64,000 nucleotides of DNA from Prolixibacteraceae bacterium. GTDB lineage: Bacteria; Bacteroidota; Bacteroidia; Bacteroidales; Prolixibacteraceae. Of this stretch, positions 25,661-34,884 are shown piece by piece. Made by a program: the position numbers and the translations under genes. The notes beneath the pieces were generated by a model. The model saw only the letters and a list, made by a program, of their open reading frames with translations. It searched no databases and was not told where the DNA came from. The stretch is taken from assembly GCA_023229575.1 (NCBI GenBank), contig JALNYZ010000004.1:183809-247808 (forward strand), given 5' to 3'. The stretch's first letter is position 1. Each line of letters begins with the position of its first letter.

Positions 25661-25714
25661 AGATGGGAATTAAAAAAGGGAGAATCGCTTCTCCCTTTTT
25701 TAATTCCCATCTCT
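25659..25714. terminator. Bidirectional 26-bp palindromic terminator between sucD and murQ
   Basis: Arms 25659-25684 and 25689-25714 pair perfectly around a TCGC loop; A/T runs inside the arms give a U tract in both directions. The structure begins within the sucD stop codon and includes the last four codons and the TAA of murQ (25700-25702), so it serves both converging transcripts. Confidence 0.92.
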
Positions 25715-26518
25715 TGCAGCTTTTAGCACTTCATTGACTGAACCGTGGAGCAACAAGAGTCTTTTGGCCTTGTCTTCGCTATAGCCCAACTCACTGACGA
25801 TCATTCGGGTTCCCCTGTGAACCAGTTTCTGGTTGGTGAGTTGCATATTGACCATTTTATTCCCTTTGACCCGTCCCAATTTGATCATGACGGAGGTGGT
25901 GATCATGTTCAGAATCATTTTTTGGGAAGTTCCTGATTTCATTCTTGTACTTCCTGTGACAAATTCGGGTCCCACGATGGCCTCAATGGCAATATCCACA
26001 CTCCTTGCCAGAATACTACCCGGATTGTTCACGATACAAGCAGTCAGGATTTTGTGTTCCCTGGCTTTCTTAACAGCGCCAACGACATAGGGAGTGCGGC
26101 CTGATGCTGCAATCCCTACGACCGTATCCAATTCATTGATTTCAAGTCGCTCCAACTCCTTCCAACCCATATCTTCATCATCCTCTGCAGCTTCGACAGC
26201 TTTACGGATGGCCCTGTCCCCTCCGGCGATCAATCCAATGACGAGCCCATGTCCTACGCCAAAAGTGGGGGGTATCTCAGAGGCATCCAATATGCCCAAT
26301 CTGCCACTTGTTCCAGCCCCCAGGTAAAAAAGACGCCCACCATTTTTCATCCTGAGAAATACCTGTTCAACCAGGGCCTCAATCTGTGGCATTACAGCAC
26401 TGATAGCAGGCAGAACTTTTTTATCCTCCTCGTGGATATTTTGGAGTAACTCCTTTACAGACATCCTCTCTAAATCGTAGTACAAAGAATCCTTTTCTGT
26501 AATACTTTCGTTATTCAT
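25700..26518 (-). CDS. murQ: N-acetylmuramic acid 6-phosphate etherase
   Basis: MurQ, 272 residues, removes the lactyl ether from MurNAc-6-phosphate to give GlcNAc-6-phosphate and D-lactate, the key cytoplasmic step of muropeptide salvage. The SIS domain shows FLRMKNGGRLFYLGAGTSGRLGILDASE (motif residues GTSGR and the catalytic Glu in DASE), GGDRAI, AASGRTPYV, GPEFVTGSTRMKSGTSQK and the C-terminal helical segment. It is slightly shorter than the usual ~300 residues, mostly at the N-terminus. It overlaps the kinase gene by 8 nt and ends inside the shared palindrome. Confidence 0.96.
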   Translation of the reverse strand: MNNESITEKDSLYYDLERMSVKELLQNIHEEDKKVLPAISAVMPQIEALVEQVFLRMKNGGRLFYLGAGTSGRLGILDASEIPPTFGVGHGLVIGLIAGGDRAIRKAVEAAEDDEDMGWKELERLEINELDTVVGIAASGRTPYVVGAVKKAREHKILTACIVNNPGSILARSVDIAIEAIVGPEFVTGSTRMKSGTSQKMILNMITTSVMIKLGRVKGNKMVNMQLTNQKLVHRGTRMIVSELGYSEDKAKRLLLLHGSVNEVLKAARDGN

Positions 26519-27374
26519 TTGGTTCCGGATAAGTGTTATTGACCATGTGATATTTTACAAGTCCCTCCATCGGTTCCTGCAGGATTGAGACACAATTTAG
26601 CTGATACATCGAGCAAATTTCCAACACCAGCTCCTTAAAATAAAAGGCAATGGATCCTACAAAACCGATTGGGTACAAATGATAACCGGCAATTTTGGTG
26701 ACATTTCGCTCAAAGAATTCAATCAGGCTCGTTTTGACCAAATCTTGTGCATATTCTGTGGCAATTTCTTCAGAGAGAAATGGAGCGAAGGAGGCAAGAA
26801 AATGATTTGGTTTTTCCATTTTATAGACTCGTTGCAAGGCCTCTTCCCTTGTAAGCCGGTATTTTATGTCAAATCTTGTCCTCAGGGATGCGGGCATTAC
26901 TTCTTTAAAATAATCTCCCAGTAACTTTTTACCCAAAACGGCACCGCTACTCTCATCGCCCAGAATAAATCCAAGTGGCGAAATGCCGGATACAACCCTT
27001 TCACCGTCATAAAGACAGGCATTGGACCCCGTTCCAATGATGCAGGCGATACCACCGGAAGTCCCGAAAATAGAACGGGCCGCTGCCACCACATCACTAT
27101 AAAGTTTAATACGGGCATCCGGAAACAATTTCTGAAGCGCTAACCTGATGATGGATGCCTTTTCATCATTGATTATACCCGACCCGTAAAAAAAAATTCT
27201 TTCTATCCCGACGATTGAAAAAGGACGAAGTTTGAGAACTAACTCATCATAAATAGATGTGGTAGTACGAAAAAATGGATTAATGCCAGAAGTATAAATA
27301 GCACTTGAATCCCCATTCCCGGAGATCAGCCTCCACGAACATTTGGAGGAACCACTGTCTGCAATAAGTATCAC
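26511..27374 (-). CDS. BadF/BcrA-type amino-sugar kinase (MurK/NagK-like)
   Basis: ASKHA-fold kinase of 287 residues in the BadF/BadG group. The ATP phosphate-binding loops are DSGSSKCSW at residues 6-14 and GTGSNACLYDG in the middle, with GSGII and GFVGSIAFYF as further fold marks. Because it overlaps murQ by 8 nt, the likely substrates are MurNAc and/or GlcNAc, giving the 6-phosphate that MurQ consumes, as known for MurK-type kinases. There is no PTS transporter nearby, which is consistent with uptake of free sugar followed by this kinase. Confidence 0.85.
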   Translation of the reverse strand: MILIADSGSSKCSWRLISGNGDSSAIYTSGINPFFRTTTSIYDELVLKLRPFSIVGIERIFFYGSGIINDEKASIIRLALQKLFPDARIKLYSDVVAAARSIFGTSGGIACIIGTGSNACLYDGERVVSGISPLGFILGDESSGAVLGKKLLGDYFKEVMPASLRTRFDIKYRLTREEALQRVYKMEKPNHFLASFAPFLSEEIATEYAQDLVKTSLIEFFERNVTKIAGYHLYPIGFVGSIAFYFKELVLEICSMYQLNCVSILQEPMEGLVKYHMVNNTYPEPNE

Positions 27375-27606
27375 AACTTAAAAATTAAATATTCATTATT
27401 TATATATCACCGGCTTATATCCTTCATGTCTGAATATTCGCTTAATTTTCCAATTATAAATAGCTCCTTTGAACAAAACAAACGAATTTTAAGATGGGCA
27501 ACACCAGATAATCAGCTTCCATTGAATTCCATTAATCCGATTCCAATTGTAAAGATAAAAAATATTACAACACAACAGAGGTATTATATAACATGTATGA
27601 CCAATA
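27375..27606. other. Intergenic region upstream of the kinase and GH9 genes
   Basis: AT-rich gap between divergent genes. A 66-codon open frame at 27426-27626 shows no family, signal or ribosome-binding support, so I do not call it a gene. The only clear element is the promoter at 27607-27636. Confidence 0.5.
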
Positions 27607-27636
27607 TTGTAATTTTCATTATTTAGGCTATTTTTG
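27607..27636 (+). promoter_or_regulatory. Bacteroidota-type promoter for the GH9 gene
   Basis: TTG at 27607-27609, a 19-nt spacer, and TATTTTTG at 27629-27636 (exact TAnnTTTG). This is the best-formed promoter in the window and lies 42 nt before the GH9 ATG at 27678. It may also serve some of the plus-strand genes that follow. Confidence 0.65.
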
Positions 27637-27677
27637 ATCTATTATTAACCTGTCTATAGCTAAAATTTTTCTACTCA

Positions 27678-30164
27678 ATGGTTAAATTCTGTAGTACATG
27701 GATGTTGACGCTTTGTCTTCTTTCCAATGCAATCGGGATGGGAGTCATTCGTATCAATCAAATGGGTTATCTTCCTCAGTGTAGAAAAATTGCCGTTTTC
27801 ATCAGCGACAAACATGTCGAGCCAAAGAAATTCAAGTTAATTGACAACCTTTCAGGCAAGCTGCTCTTTGAAGGAATTCCACTTTCAACAGACGGGACTA
27901 TTTGGGGGCAAAAAAGTGCCTACAGGCTCGATTTTTCATCTGTCGTACAACCTGGTGGGTACCATCTGGAATTTGCCGGGGTAATTTCTCCCAATTTTGC
28001 TATCTCTGCCGATGTTTACAAAGGCTCATCCGACTTTATCCTGAACTATCTCAGGCAACAACGATGCGGCTTTAATCCGTTTCTAAAGGATTCCTGTCAT
28101 ACCGCCGATGGCATTGTTGTTGACCATCCCGACAAATCGGGCAAATGGATCGATGTTACAGGGGGCTGGCATGATGCATCCGATTATCTTCAATATGTAC
28201 TTACCTCTGCCAATGCCGTTTACCAGATGCTTTTCGCCTATCGCGAAAATCCTTCCGTCTTCAGTGATAATTTCAAGGCCAATGGATTACCGGGTTCGAA
28301 TGGCATTCCGGATATCCTTGATGAGGCCAGCTGGGGATTGGCCTGGCTTATGAAAATGAATCCCGGCAAAGGGGAAATGTATTACCAAATTGCGGATGAC
28401 AGGGACCATCGGGGGTATCGGCTCCCTACACTGGATTCCGTCTCCTATGGTTTAGGGAAAAAATTCAGGCCTGTTTATTTTGCTACCGGAAAGCCTCAGG
28501 GGCGTGGAAACCATCAAAACAGAACCACCGGAGTCGCCTCAGTTGCAGCAAAATTCAGTTCATCGTTTGCCCTGGGAAGTGAAATTTTCAGCTGTTATGA
28601 TCCGGTACTTGCAACCAGGCTGAGGACGAAAGCAAGAGAGGCATGGGAGTTTGCCAACTCCGATCCGGGAGTCTGCCAGACAGCCTGTGTGGTATCTCCC
28701 TATTTTTATGAAGAGGAAAACTATGCGGACGATATGGAACTCGCTGCGTTTTCGCTGTCCCAAATGTCAAAATCAGTGAACGATCGCAATGCAGCTGCAA
28801 AGTGGGGTGAGATTGAGCAGGTAACTCCCTGGATGGAACTTCACCGTGCCCGGCATTATCAGTACTATCCGTTTGTCAATCTTGGACATTCATTTTTGGC
28901 TCAATCCTCCGACAGCCTGACTTCCAAGAAATTTGCAGGATTTATGAAGCAGGGGCTCACATCTATACAAAATTTTGCCTCCGGAGATCCCTTCCCGATT
29001 GGCATCCCATTTATCTGGTGTTCCAACAACCTGGTGGTCGCAGCGGCAACTCAAGCCCGACTCTATCGAAAAATCACGGGGGATCGTCAGTTCGAAGAGC
29101 TTGAGGCAGCATTGACAGACTGGCTCTTTGGGTGTAATCCATGGGGAACATCGATGATTTGTGGTCTGCCATTAACCGGCGATTATCCTGAAGACCCGCA
29201 TTCATCCATTACCTATTTGATGAAACAACCCACATGGGGAGGACTTGTTGATGGACCGGTTTACAAACAAATTTTCAATTCGTTGCTTGGAATAACCCTT
29301 CACCGAAGTGACAGCTATGCCGCATTTCAGGGAGGGAAGGCTGTTTACCATGACGATAACGGCGATTACTCTACCAATGAACCAACCATGGATGGCACGG
29401 CCAGTCTAAGTTACTTGCTCTCCTCACTGGAAGCTTCCAAGCCGGAGAAAACAGCAATTGGCAGAACCGCGGATAAACAGGGGGCCATTGTCAGGATGAA
29501 TCAGGCAGAAAAGAAAATTTACTTGATTTTCTCAGCACACGAATTCGGGGAGGGAGGTCCAGCTATTGAAATGTCCCTGAAGAAGTTTGGCTCCAAAGGC
29601 TCTTTCTTTTTTACTGGTGATTTTTACAGAAACAAACAAAATTCAGGATTGATCAGACAACTCCTGGCAGATGGCCATTATCTGGGCGCCCATTCGGACC
29701 GGCATTTATTGTATGCTGATTGGAACAAAAGAGACTCGACACTGGTAAAAAGAGGTGATTTTGAGAAGGATTTGCGCTCTAATTACAAAGAGATCATTGG
29801 TTTTGGAATACAAACCGGAAAAGCCAGATTTTTTCTTCCTCCATATGAATGGTACAACCAGGAAGTGGTATCCTGGGCAAAACAAATGGGGCTACCAACC
29901 ATCAACTTCACCCCGGGCATCAGAACCAATGCGGATTATACCACTCCGGATATGCCCAATTACCGGAGTTCAGAACAACTGATGAATGATCTGAAACAGT
30001 TTGAATCCAAAGACCCGAACGGATTGAATGGCACATTCATCCTCATTCATTTGGGTACTTCACCTAAGCGAACGGATAAATTCTACCTGCAGCTCGATGA
30101 TCTGCAAAAATATTTCATTGAAAAGGGATACCAATTTTGCGGCTTATCGGATGTCAACCCATGA
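27678..30164 (+). CDS. GH9 glycosidase fused to a polysaccharide-deacetylase-like domain
   Basis: Exported two-enzyme protein of 828 residues. After a signal peptide (1-20) comes an Ig-like CelD N-domain (about 21-112), then the GH9 (alpha/alpha)6 barrel with GGWHDASDY (Asp166, Asp169) and the catalytic acid Glu568 in STNEPTMDG. From about residue 613 a CE4/NodB-like domain follows, with the metal motif HSDRH at 672-676 and RFFLPPYEW; the usual TFDDG motif is replaced by SAHEFGEGG. Bacterial GH9 includes endoglucanases and exo-glucosaminidases. Next to murQ and an amino-sugar kinase, and joined to a deacetylase, an amino-sugar polymer (chitosan- or wall-derived) is a reasonable but unproven substrate. 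Confidence 0.88.
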   Translation: MVKFCSTWMLTLCLLSNAIGMGVIRINQMGYLPQCRKIAVFISDKHVEPKKFKLIDNLSGKLLFEGIPLSTDGTIWGQKSAYRLDFSSVVQPGGYHLEFAGVISPNFAISADVYKGSSDFILNYLRQQRCGFNPFLKDSCHTADGIVVDHPDKSGKWIDVTGGWHDASDYLQYVLTSANAVYQMLFAYRENPSVFSDNFKANGLPGSNGIPDILDEASWGLAWLMKMNPGKGEMYYQIADDRDHRGYRLPTLDSVSYGLGKKFRPVYFATGKPQGRGNHQNRTTGVASVAAKFSSSFALGSEIFSCYDPVLATRLRTKAREAWEFANSDPGVCQTACVVSPYFYEEENYADDMELAAFSLSQMSKSVNDRNAAAKWGEIEQVTPWMELHRARHYQYYPFVNLGHSFLAQSSDSLTSKKFAGFMKQGLTSIQNFASGDPFPIGIPFIWCSNNLVVAAATQARLYRKITGDRQFEELEAALTDWLFGCNPWGTSMICGLPLTGDYPEDPHSSITYLMKQPTWGGLVDGPVYKQIFNSLLGITLHRSDSYAAFQGGKAVYHDDNGDYSTNEPTMDGTASLSYLLSSLEASKPEKTAIGRTADKQGAIVRMNQAEKKIYLIFSAHEFGEGGPAIEMSLKKFGSKGSFFFTGDFYRNKQNSGLIRQLLADGHYLGAHSDRHLLYADWNKRDSTLVKRGDFEKDLRSNYKEIIGFGIQTGKARFFLPPYEWYNQEVVSWAKQMGLPTINFTPGIRTNADYTTPDMPNYRSSEQLMNDLKQFESKDPNGLNGTFILIHLGTSPKRTDKFYLQLDDLQKYFIEKGYQFCGLSDVNP

Positions 30165-30206
30165 GAACCACGAGGAATTCAAACAAAATTTGACTAATTT
30201 TAGCAT

Positions 30207-31649
30207 ATGACCAGCATCTTAAGAAATATTGCTATTGTGATCTTTGTGCTTGCACTTGTAACGGGATGTTCAGATCAATATAAGTCCAAAAACATCGCTG
30301 AAGCTGGAAAATTATTGACAAATGGTCAGTTGACACAGGCAACAGAGATGGCAAATGACCTTCTGAAATCGCATCACCTTTCGGGAAAGGAGAAAAGGGA
30401 GCTTGATTCAATTCTAGAGATGTGCGTTCGGATCCGAAGGGATTTTAAACTGTCTGAAAAAGATGTTCTTCAAAAACTGTCAAAGTATAATCCACAGATA
30501 GACAGTACTGAGCTAAAGCGACTGGAAAAAGAGGGCAAAATGGATCTGCTAACCATCGATGGAAAAAGAACCTATTTCTCTTCCAGCGTAAGAAATTTAT
30601 TTTTGCTCGACACCACTTATTCAAGGTTACGGGCACAAAAGGAAGGATCACCGATCGATTCGTTCACCATTTTCAAATTGAAACATACGGCATCTGTTCT
30701 GGTTAATACAAAACACTCAGGGGAACCGGTAAATCCGGTAAAGATGAAACTTTCCTACACCATTCGGGTAAATGCCGATGCTGTTCCTGCCGGTGAAATA
30801 CTCCGATGCTGGATGCCCTTTCCGAGAGAGAGCAACAAACGGCAACAGTTGGTTCATCTGATTCGGACGGATCCCGCAGCAAATCAAATATCACCAGCCA
30901 CAGATTTACAACGCACCATATATCTTGAAAAAATTTCGGTTGCCAACCAGCCTACCATTTTCCATACCGAAATGGGAATCTCCTCCGCCGCACAATCCTT
31001 TCAATTGTCCCCTGAAATGATTGTTCCTTATCAAAAAGAGAGCCCTTTGTACAAAGAATTTACATCCGAAAGGGCTCCACAAATCATTTTCAATGCTAAG
31101 ATCAAATCACTAGCTAAAAATATCTTACAAGGAGAAATGAATCCACTACTTCAGGTAAGAAAAATATATACCTGGATCAACGACTCTGTTACCTGGGCCA
31201 GTGCGCTCGAGTACTCTATCATGCCGGATATCCCCGGTTTCGTGATAGAGAAGCGCCACGGAGACTGCGGCATGCAGACCCTGCTATTTATGACCCTAGC
31301 AAGGTCGATAGGCATCCCGGTCAAATGGCAGAGCGGCTGGATGCTCCATCCCGGAGAGGTGAACCTTCACGATTGGTGCGAAGTTTATTACGAGGGGATA
31401 GGTTGGGTACCACTCGATCAATCCTATGGACTACAGGATAGTAATAATGATGCGATCCGCTATTTTTACATGACTGGCATTGACTCCTACCGGATGATCG
31501 TCAACGATGATTTCAGCGCTCTTTTGACCCCTGCGAAAAAATATTACCGTAGCGAACCATACGATTTCCAACGGGGTGAGATTGAATGGAAGGGTGGGAA
31601 TCTCTATTTCGATAAATGGTCGTGGCACATGGAGGTGAGGTATGAATGA
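30207..31649 (+). CDS. Transglutaminase-like lipoprotein
   Basis: Lipoprotein of 480 residues: hydrophobic N-terminus ending VTGC (Cys21), a helical region with tetratricopeptide-like spacing, then a transglutaminase-core domain in the last third. The catalytic triad is present: Cys354 in GDCG, His388 in LHDWCEVYY and Asp404 in LDQSYG. Bacterial proteins with this core are mostly cysteine proteases or amidases acting on peptides, so peptide trimming at the outer membrane fits the surrounding wall-salvage genes (inference). It follows the GH9 gene by 42 nt. An ATGAC-rich word array begins right at its stop. Confidence 0.82.
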   Translation: MTSILRNIAIVIFVLALVTGCSDQYKSKNIAEAGKLLTNGQLTQATEMANDLLKSHHLSGKEKRELDSILEMCVRIRRDFKLSEKDVLQKLSKYNPQIDSTELKRLEKEGKMDLLTIDGKRTYFSSSVRNLFLLDTTYSRLRAQKEGSPIDSFTIFKLKHTASVLVNTKHSGEPVNPVKMKLSYTIRVNADAVPAGEILRCWMPFPRESNKRQQLVHLIRTDPAANQISPATDLQRTIYLEKISVANQPTIFHTEMGISSAAQSFQLSPEMIVPYQKESPLYKEFTSERAPQIIFNAKIKSLAKNILQGEMNPLLQVRKIYTWINDSVTWASALEYSIMPDIPGFVIEKRHGDCGMQTLLFMTLARSIGIPVKWQSGWMLHPGEVNLHDWCEVYYEGIGWVPLDQSYGLQDSNNDAIRYFYMTGIDSYRMIVNDDFSALLTPAKKYYRSEPYDFQRGEIEWKGGNLYFDKWSWHMEVRYE

Positions 31650-31705
31650 CGGGATGGAAAGACGGAGAGACTGGGATGACTAGGACGATGGTGACTGAAT
31701 GACGA
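31650..31705 (+). repeat. ATGAC/GGATG-type word array after the transglutaminase gene
   Basis: The stop codon is followed by a degenerate run of words containing GATGAC, GGATG and GACGG, with ATGAC occurring about three times in ~50 nt. There is no adjacent inverted partner. It leads directly into REP-like copy 1. Confidence 0.55.
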
Positions 31706-31728
31706 GTCAGAGAATTCTGGTGTTTTAA

Positions 31729-31852
31729 ATCCCGTCAGGGATGACCAATTTTGTAGCCCTGGGTGGAGCGAAGCGGAACCCAGTAGGAATGTCAATCGAC
31801 CACCGTCTGCGGTAGCATGCAAAAAAAAGCAGGCAAGTTAATTTAGGACGGA
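31729..31852 (+). repeat. REP-like dispersed element, copy 1
   Basis: Begins with the hairpin ATCCCgtcaGGGAT, continues with GTAGCCCTGGGT, a short loop and ACCCAGTAGG (second hairpin), then ACCGTCTGCGGTAG and ends with GGACGGA. The same order of blocks is found at 40960-41090, and a decayed form at 50043-50136. It contains no open frame. Confidence 0.75.
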
Positions 31853-31879
31853 ACAGTAGCAGTTTGGAAAGAAGCAAGA

Positions 31880-31918
31880 ATGGGAAAATAATGTGGAAAT
31901 TGGGAAATGTGAAAATTG
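31880..31918 (+). repeat. GGGAAATGTGAAAATTG word repeat, copy 1
   Basis: The segment AATGTGGAAATTGGGAAATG and its continuation recur, slightly expanded, at 40869-40907 and in part at 40744-40760. It lies just after REP-like copy 1, as its partner lies just before copy 2. The rest of this 383-nt gap (to 32032) shows nothing else recognisable. Confidence 0.65.
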
Positions 31919-32032
31919 CATTGGTGCATACTCGTAGTTATAAGGAACGTTGAGATTTGAAGACCTGATGACTGTTAGACGAAAGATAGCACCAATATGA
32001 AGACCACCCACCAACAACGTAGAAATGATTAA

Positions 32033-33301
32033 ATGGAAAAGATTAAAGATTTAATAGAGAAAAAGGTTTTTAAAACACCATTCATTGATACTCATGAGCA
32101 TTTGATTGATGAGTCTGAACGGCTGGATTGTATAGAACCAATAATTCCTTGTGATGATTGGGCTTTATTACTTAATCTTTATTTTAGCTTTGACTTGATT
32201 TCAGCAGGAATATCAAAAGAACAGATTGATAGTTTGTTTTCAAAACAGGTCAATCCAATTAATAAATGGGGAATCTTAAAGGAATATTGGCCATATTTAA
32301 AAAACACAACTTCAGGAATAGTATTTCGAAATACAATCAAGATACTTTACGGTATCGACGAGATTTCTGAAGATAATATCATAGAACTACAAAATAGATA
32401 CGAACAAACAAGAAAAAAAGGATTTTATAAATATATCATTCAAGATATAGCAAATATTAAGCATTGTCATATAAACTCCCCGATTATTGCATGTAAAAAA
32501 AGTGAGTCTCCTGACTTATTGCTTCAGGATATTGCATTAAACGGACTAATTCAAGTAGCAGTAAAACCCTATTCTGTTCCTGAAAACGTTAAGATTAATT
32601 CTTTATCAGATTGGCACTCGCTAATTGATTGGTGGTTTTCAGAATATAACCAAATTGCAAAGGGCGTGAAAATTGGGAATGCTTATTTTAGAAGGCTTGA
32701 TTTTGAAAGGGTCGAAGCCAACGAAGTTGAAAAGATATTTATTAGAAAAACCAGTTTACAAATAGTTAGTTCCGAGGAAGAAAAAAAACTTCAAGATCAT
32801 TTGTTTTGGTACTGTGTTGACAAAGCTTCTGAATATGGATTGCCTGTAAAAATGCATACAGGCCAATGGGCAATGAATAATGTAATGAACATGCAATGGG
32901 TAAAGGACAACCCATCAGATTGTGCATCACTGTGCAAGCAAGCTCCAAATACAAAATTTGTCTTTTCCCATTTATGTTATCCTCATTATGAGGAAATGCT
33001 TTCTTTGGCAAAAAGTTATTCAAACGCATACATTGATATGTGCTGGTCTTGGTCAATCAATCCTTTGGCAGCTAAAGATTTTTTGAAAAAATTTATACTT
33101 ACCGTACCAAACAATAAAATCTTCACATTTGGAGGCGATGATAAGATAGTAGAGAATGTAATTGGACATGCTTTTGTTGCCCGCAAAGGGATTGCTCAAG
33201 CCTTGACTGAATTAGTAACTGAAAATTGGATAACAATAAGTGATGCGCTAGATTTAGTAGATAATTTAATGTATAAAAATGCTGAGAAAATATTTGAATA
33301 A
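32033..33301 (+). CDS. Amidohydrolase superfamily protein, AT-rich
   Basis: Protein of 422 residues in the amidohydrolase superfamily (TIM-barrel metal hydrolase), of the amidohydrolase-2/uronate-isomerase-like kind. The metal HxH pair is in FIDTHEHLID (residues ~17-26), a later histidine is in KMHTGQWAM, another in VFSHLCYPHYEEM, and the catalytic-type aspartate in FGGDDK. No signal peptide, so cytoplasmic. Codon use is much richer in A/T than in the genes on both sides, which suggests recent transfer. It is separated from the previous gene by a repeat-filled 383-nt gap and from the next by 76 nt. The substrate is unknown. Confidence 0.75.
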   Translation: MEKIKDLIEKKVFKTPFIDTHEHLIDESERLDCIEPIIPCDDWALLLNLYFSFDLISAGISKEQIDSLFSKQVNPINKWGILKEYWPYLKNTTSGIVFRNTIKILYGIDEISEDNIIELQNRYEQTRKKGFYKYIIQDIANIKHCHINSPIIACKKSESPDLLLQDIALNGLIQVAVKPYSVPENVKINSLSDWHSLIDWWFSEYNQIAKGVKIGNAYFRRLDFERVEANEVEKIFIRKTSLQIVSSEEEKKLQDHLFWYCVDKASEYGLPVKMHTGQWAMNNVMNMQWVKDNPSDCASLCKQAPNTKFVFSHLCYPHYEEMLSLAKSYSNAYIDMCWSWSINPLAAKDFLKKFILTVPNNKIFTFGGDDKIVENVIGHAFVARKGIAQALTELVTENWITISDALDLVDNLMYKNAEKIFE

Positions 33302-33377
33302 TAAAACATACTGGCGCTAATATGTGGTTAAAAATATTAAATATCAAACAATTAAAACATTTTACCTCGTGAATAAG

Positions 33378-34880
33378 ATGAAGTACTTTTTTGGATTCAT
33401 TCTTTTGTTTGGCTTTTCACTTTTAATGACGGCCAAGGAGTATCCCAAGCGGGAAATGAGGGCAGTTTGGATAGCCACAGTTGAAAATATTGACTGGCCA
33501 TCTATGAAGCAGCTCACAACAGAGCAGCAAAAAGAGGAAATGATCGCTATACTCGACGCTGCCAAAGAATACAACATGAATGCGGTTGTTTTTCAGATCA
33601 GGCCTGATGCCGATGCACTCTACGCTTCCGAACTTGAACCCTGGTCGGAATGGCTTTCCGGGAAACAGGGTGAGGCGCCAAATCCTTATTATGATCCGCT
33701 TCAGTTCACCATTGATGAGTGCCGCAAACGAGGACTGGATGTTCATGTCTGGCTCAATCCTTACCGCGCCATCCAGAACATCGACAAAACGATCCCTGCC
33801 CCTAACCATGTGGCCAATACCCATCCCGAGTGGATGCTTACCTATGGGAAGAAAAAATATTTCGATCCGGGAATTCCAGAGGTGCGAAACCATGTTGCGC
33901 GTGTTGTCAGCGATCTTGTCAAAAGGTACGATATCGATGCCATCCATTTCGACGACTACTTTTATCCTTACAAAATCACCGGTGTTGAATTTCCGGATGA
34001 GAATTCTTTCAAAATATTTGGAGGAGGTTTTGGTCCCCAGCAAAAAGAGGATTGGCGCCGCAACAACGTGGACCTGATTATCCGTCAACTTCACGATAGT
34101 ATCAAATCCATCAAACCCTGGGTGGAATTTGGCATTTCGCCCTTTGGCGTCTGGCGCAACAAGAAAAATGATCCGAACGGATCTGATACCAGGGCCGGAG
34201 TTTCCAATTACGACGACCTGTATGCCGATATTCTCAAATGGCAGCAGGAAAAATGGATCGATTATGTGACACCGCAATTGTACTGGTACATCGGGAAAGA
34301 GGTGGCAGATTATGCGATCCTGGCGAAATGGTGGGCCGAACACAGTTACGGATGCAACATTTACATCGGGCAGGCACTCTACCTGATTGATCCCGCTTCC
34401 AGAGAACCATCCTGGAGGAGTTCTGACGAAATAACCAAACAACTCTCCCTAAACCGCACCATTCCAGGGGTAAATGGAAGTATCTATTTCAGCGCCAAAT
34501 TCCTGAACAAGAACCCCCTATCAGTAAAGGAGAAACTTTTGAAAGAACATTACCGCTTTCCTGCCCTTACACCTGAAAATCCGATGGTTGTCCCGATAAC
34601 TCCAGGTACACCAGTAAATGCAATCGTTCAGAAGGAAGGGAAAAACATCATACTTTCCTGGCAAAAACAAGAAAACAATACTCTCTTTGTCATCTATCGC
34701 TTCAAGTTACTGCAAAGGAAAAAAGTCGATAATCCCGACAAAATCATTTTCACTACCTCTTATGAAAAAATTCTCCTAACCGCTGCGAAAAGGTATAGAC
34801 CTGCAAGATACAGGTATGTTGTAACAGCCTTAAGCCCTACCCATACTGAAAGTGACCCGGTTAAATTTAAAAAGAACTAA
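33378..34880 (+). CDS. Glycosyl hydrolase-like 10 (GHL10/DUF187) family protein
   Basis: Exported GHL10-type protein (YngK relatives), 500 residues from the ATG at 33378; the open frame starts earlier at 33324 but only this ATG gives the signal peptide (1-21). The barrel begins with EMRAVWIATVENIDWPS, followed by VVFQIRPDADALY, HVWLNPYRA, IDAIHFDDYFYPY and FGISPFGVWRN; the DD pair in HFDDYF is the likely active site. A small beta domain closes the protein. These proteins are thought to act on glycans or the cell wall, but the substrate is not firmly established. The next gene follows after 4 nt. Confidence 0.88.
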   Translation: MKYFFGFILLFGFSLLMTAKEYPKREMRAVWIATVENIDWPSMKQLTTEQQKEEMIAILDAAKEYNMNAVVFQIRPDADALYASELEPWSEWLSGKQGEAPNPYYDPLQFTIDECRKRGLDVHVWLNPYRAIQNIDKTIPAPNHVANTHPEWMLTYGKKKYFDPGIPEVRNHVARVVSDLVKRYDIDAIHFDDYFYPYKITGVEFPDENSFKIFGGGFGPQQKEDWRRNNVDLIIRQLHDSIKSIKPWVEFGISPFGVWRNKKNDPNGSDTRAGVSNYDDLYADILKWQQEKWIDYVTPQLYWYIGKEVADYAILAKWWAEHSYGCNIYIGQALYLIDPASREPSWRSSDEITKQLSLNRTIPGVNGSIYFSAKFLNKNPLSVKEKLLKEHYRFPALTPENPMVVPITPGTPVNAIVQKEGKNIILSWQKQENNTLFVIYRFKLLQRKKVDNPDKIIFTTSYEKILLTAAKRYRPARYRYVVTALSPTHTESDPVKFKKN

Positions 34881-34884
34881 TAAA

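Noticed and set aside
27426..27626. 66-codon plus-strand frame before the GH9 gene
   Set aside because: No recognisable domain or start context, and it overlaps the strong promoter at 27607-27636.
33423..34442. Minus-strand open frame of 339 codons
   Set aside because: Entirely antisense to the GHL10 gene, whose signal peptide and barrel motifs are clear; no domain seen in the antisense product.
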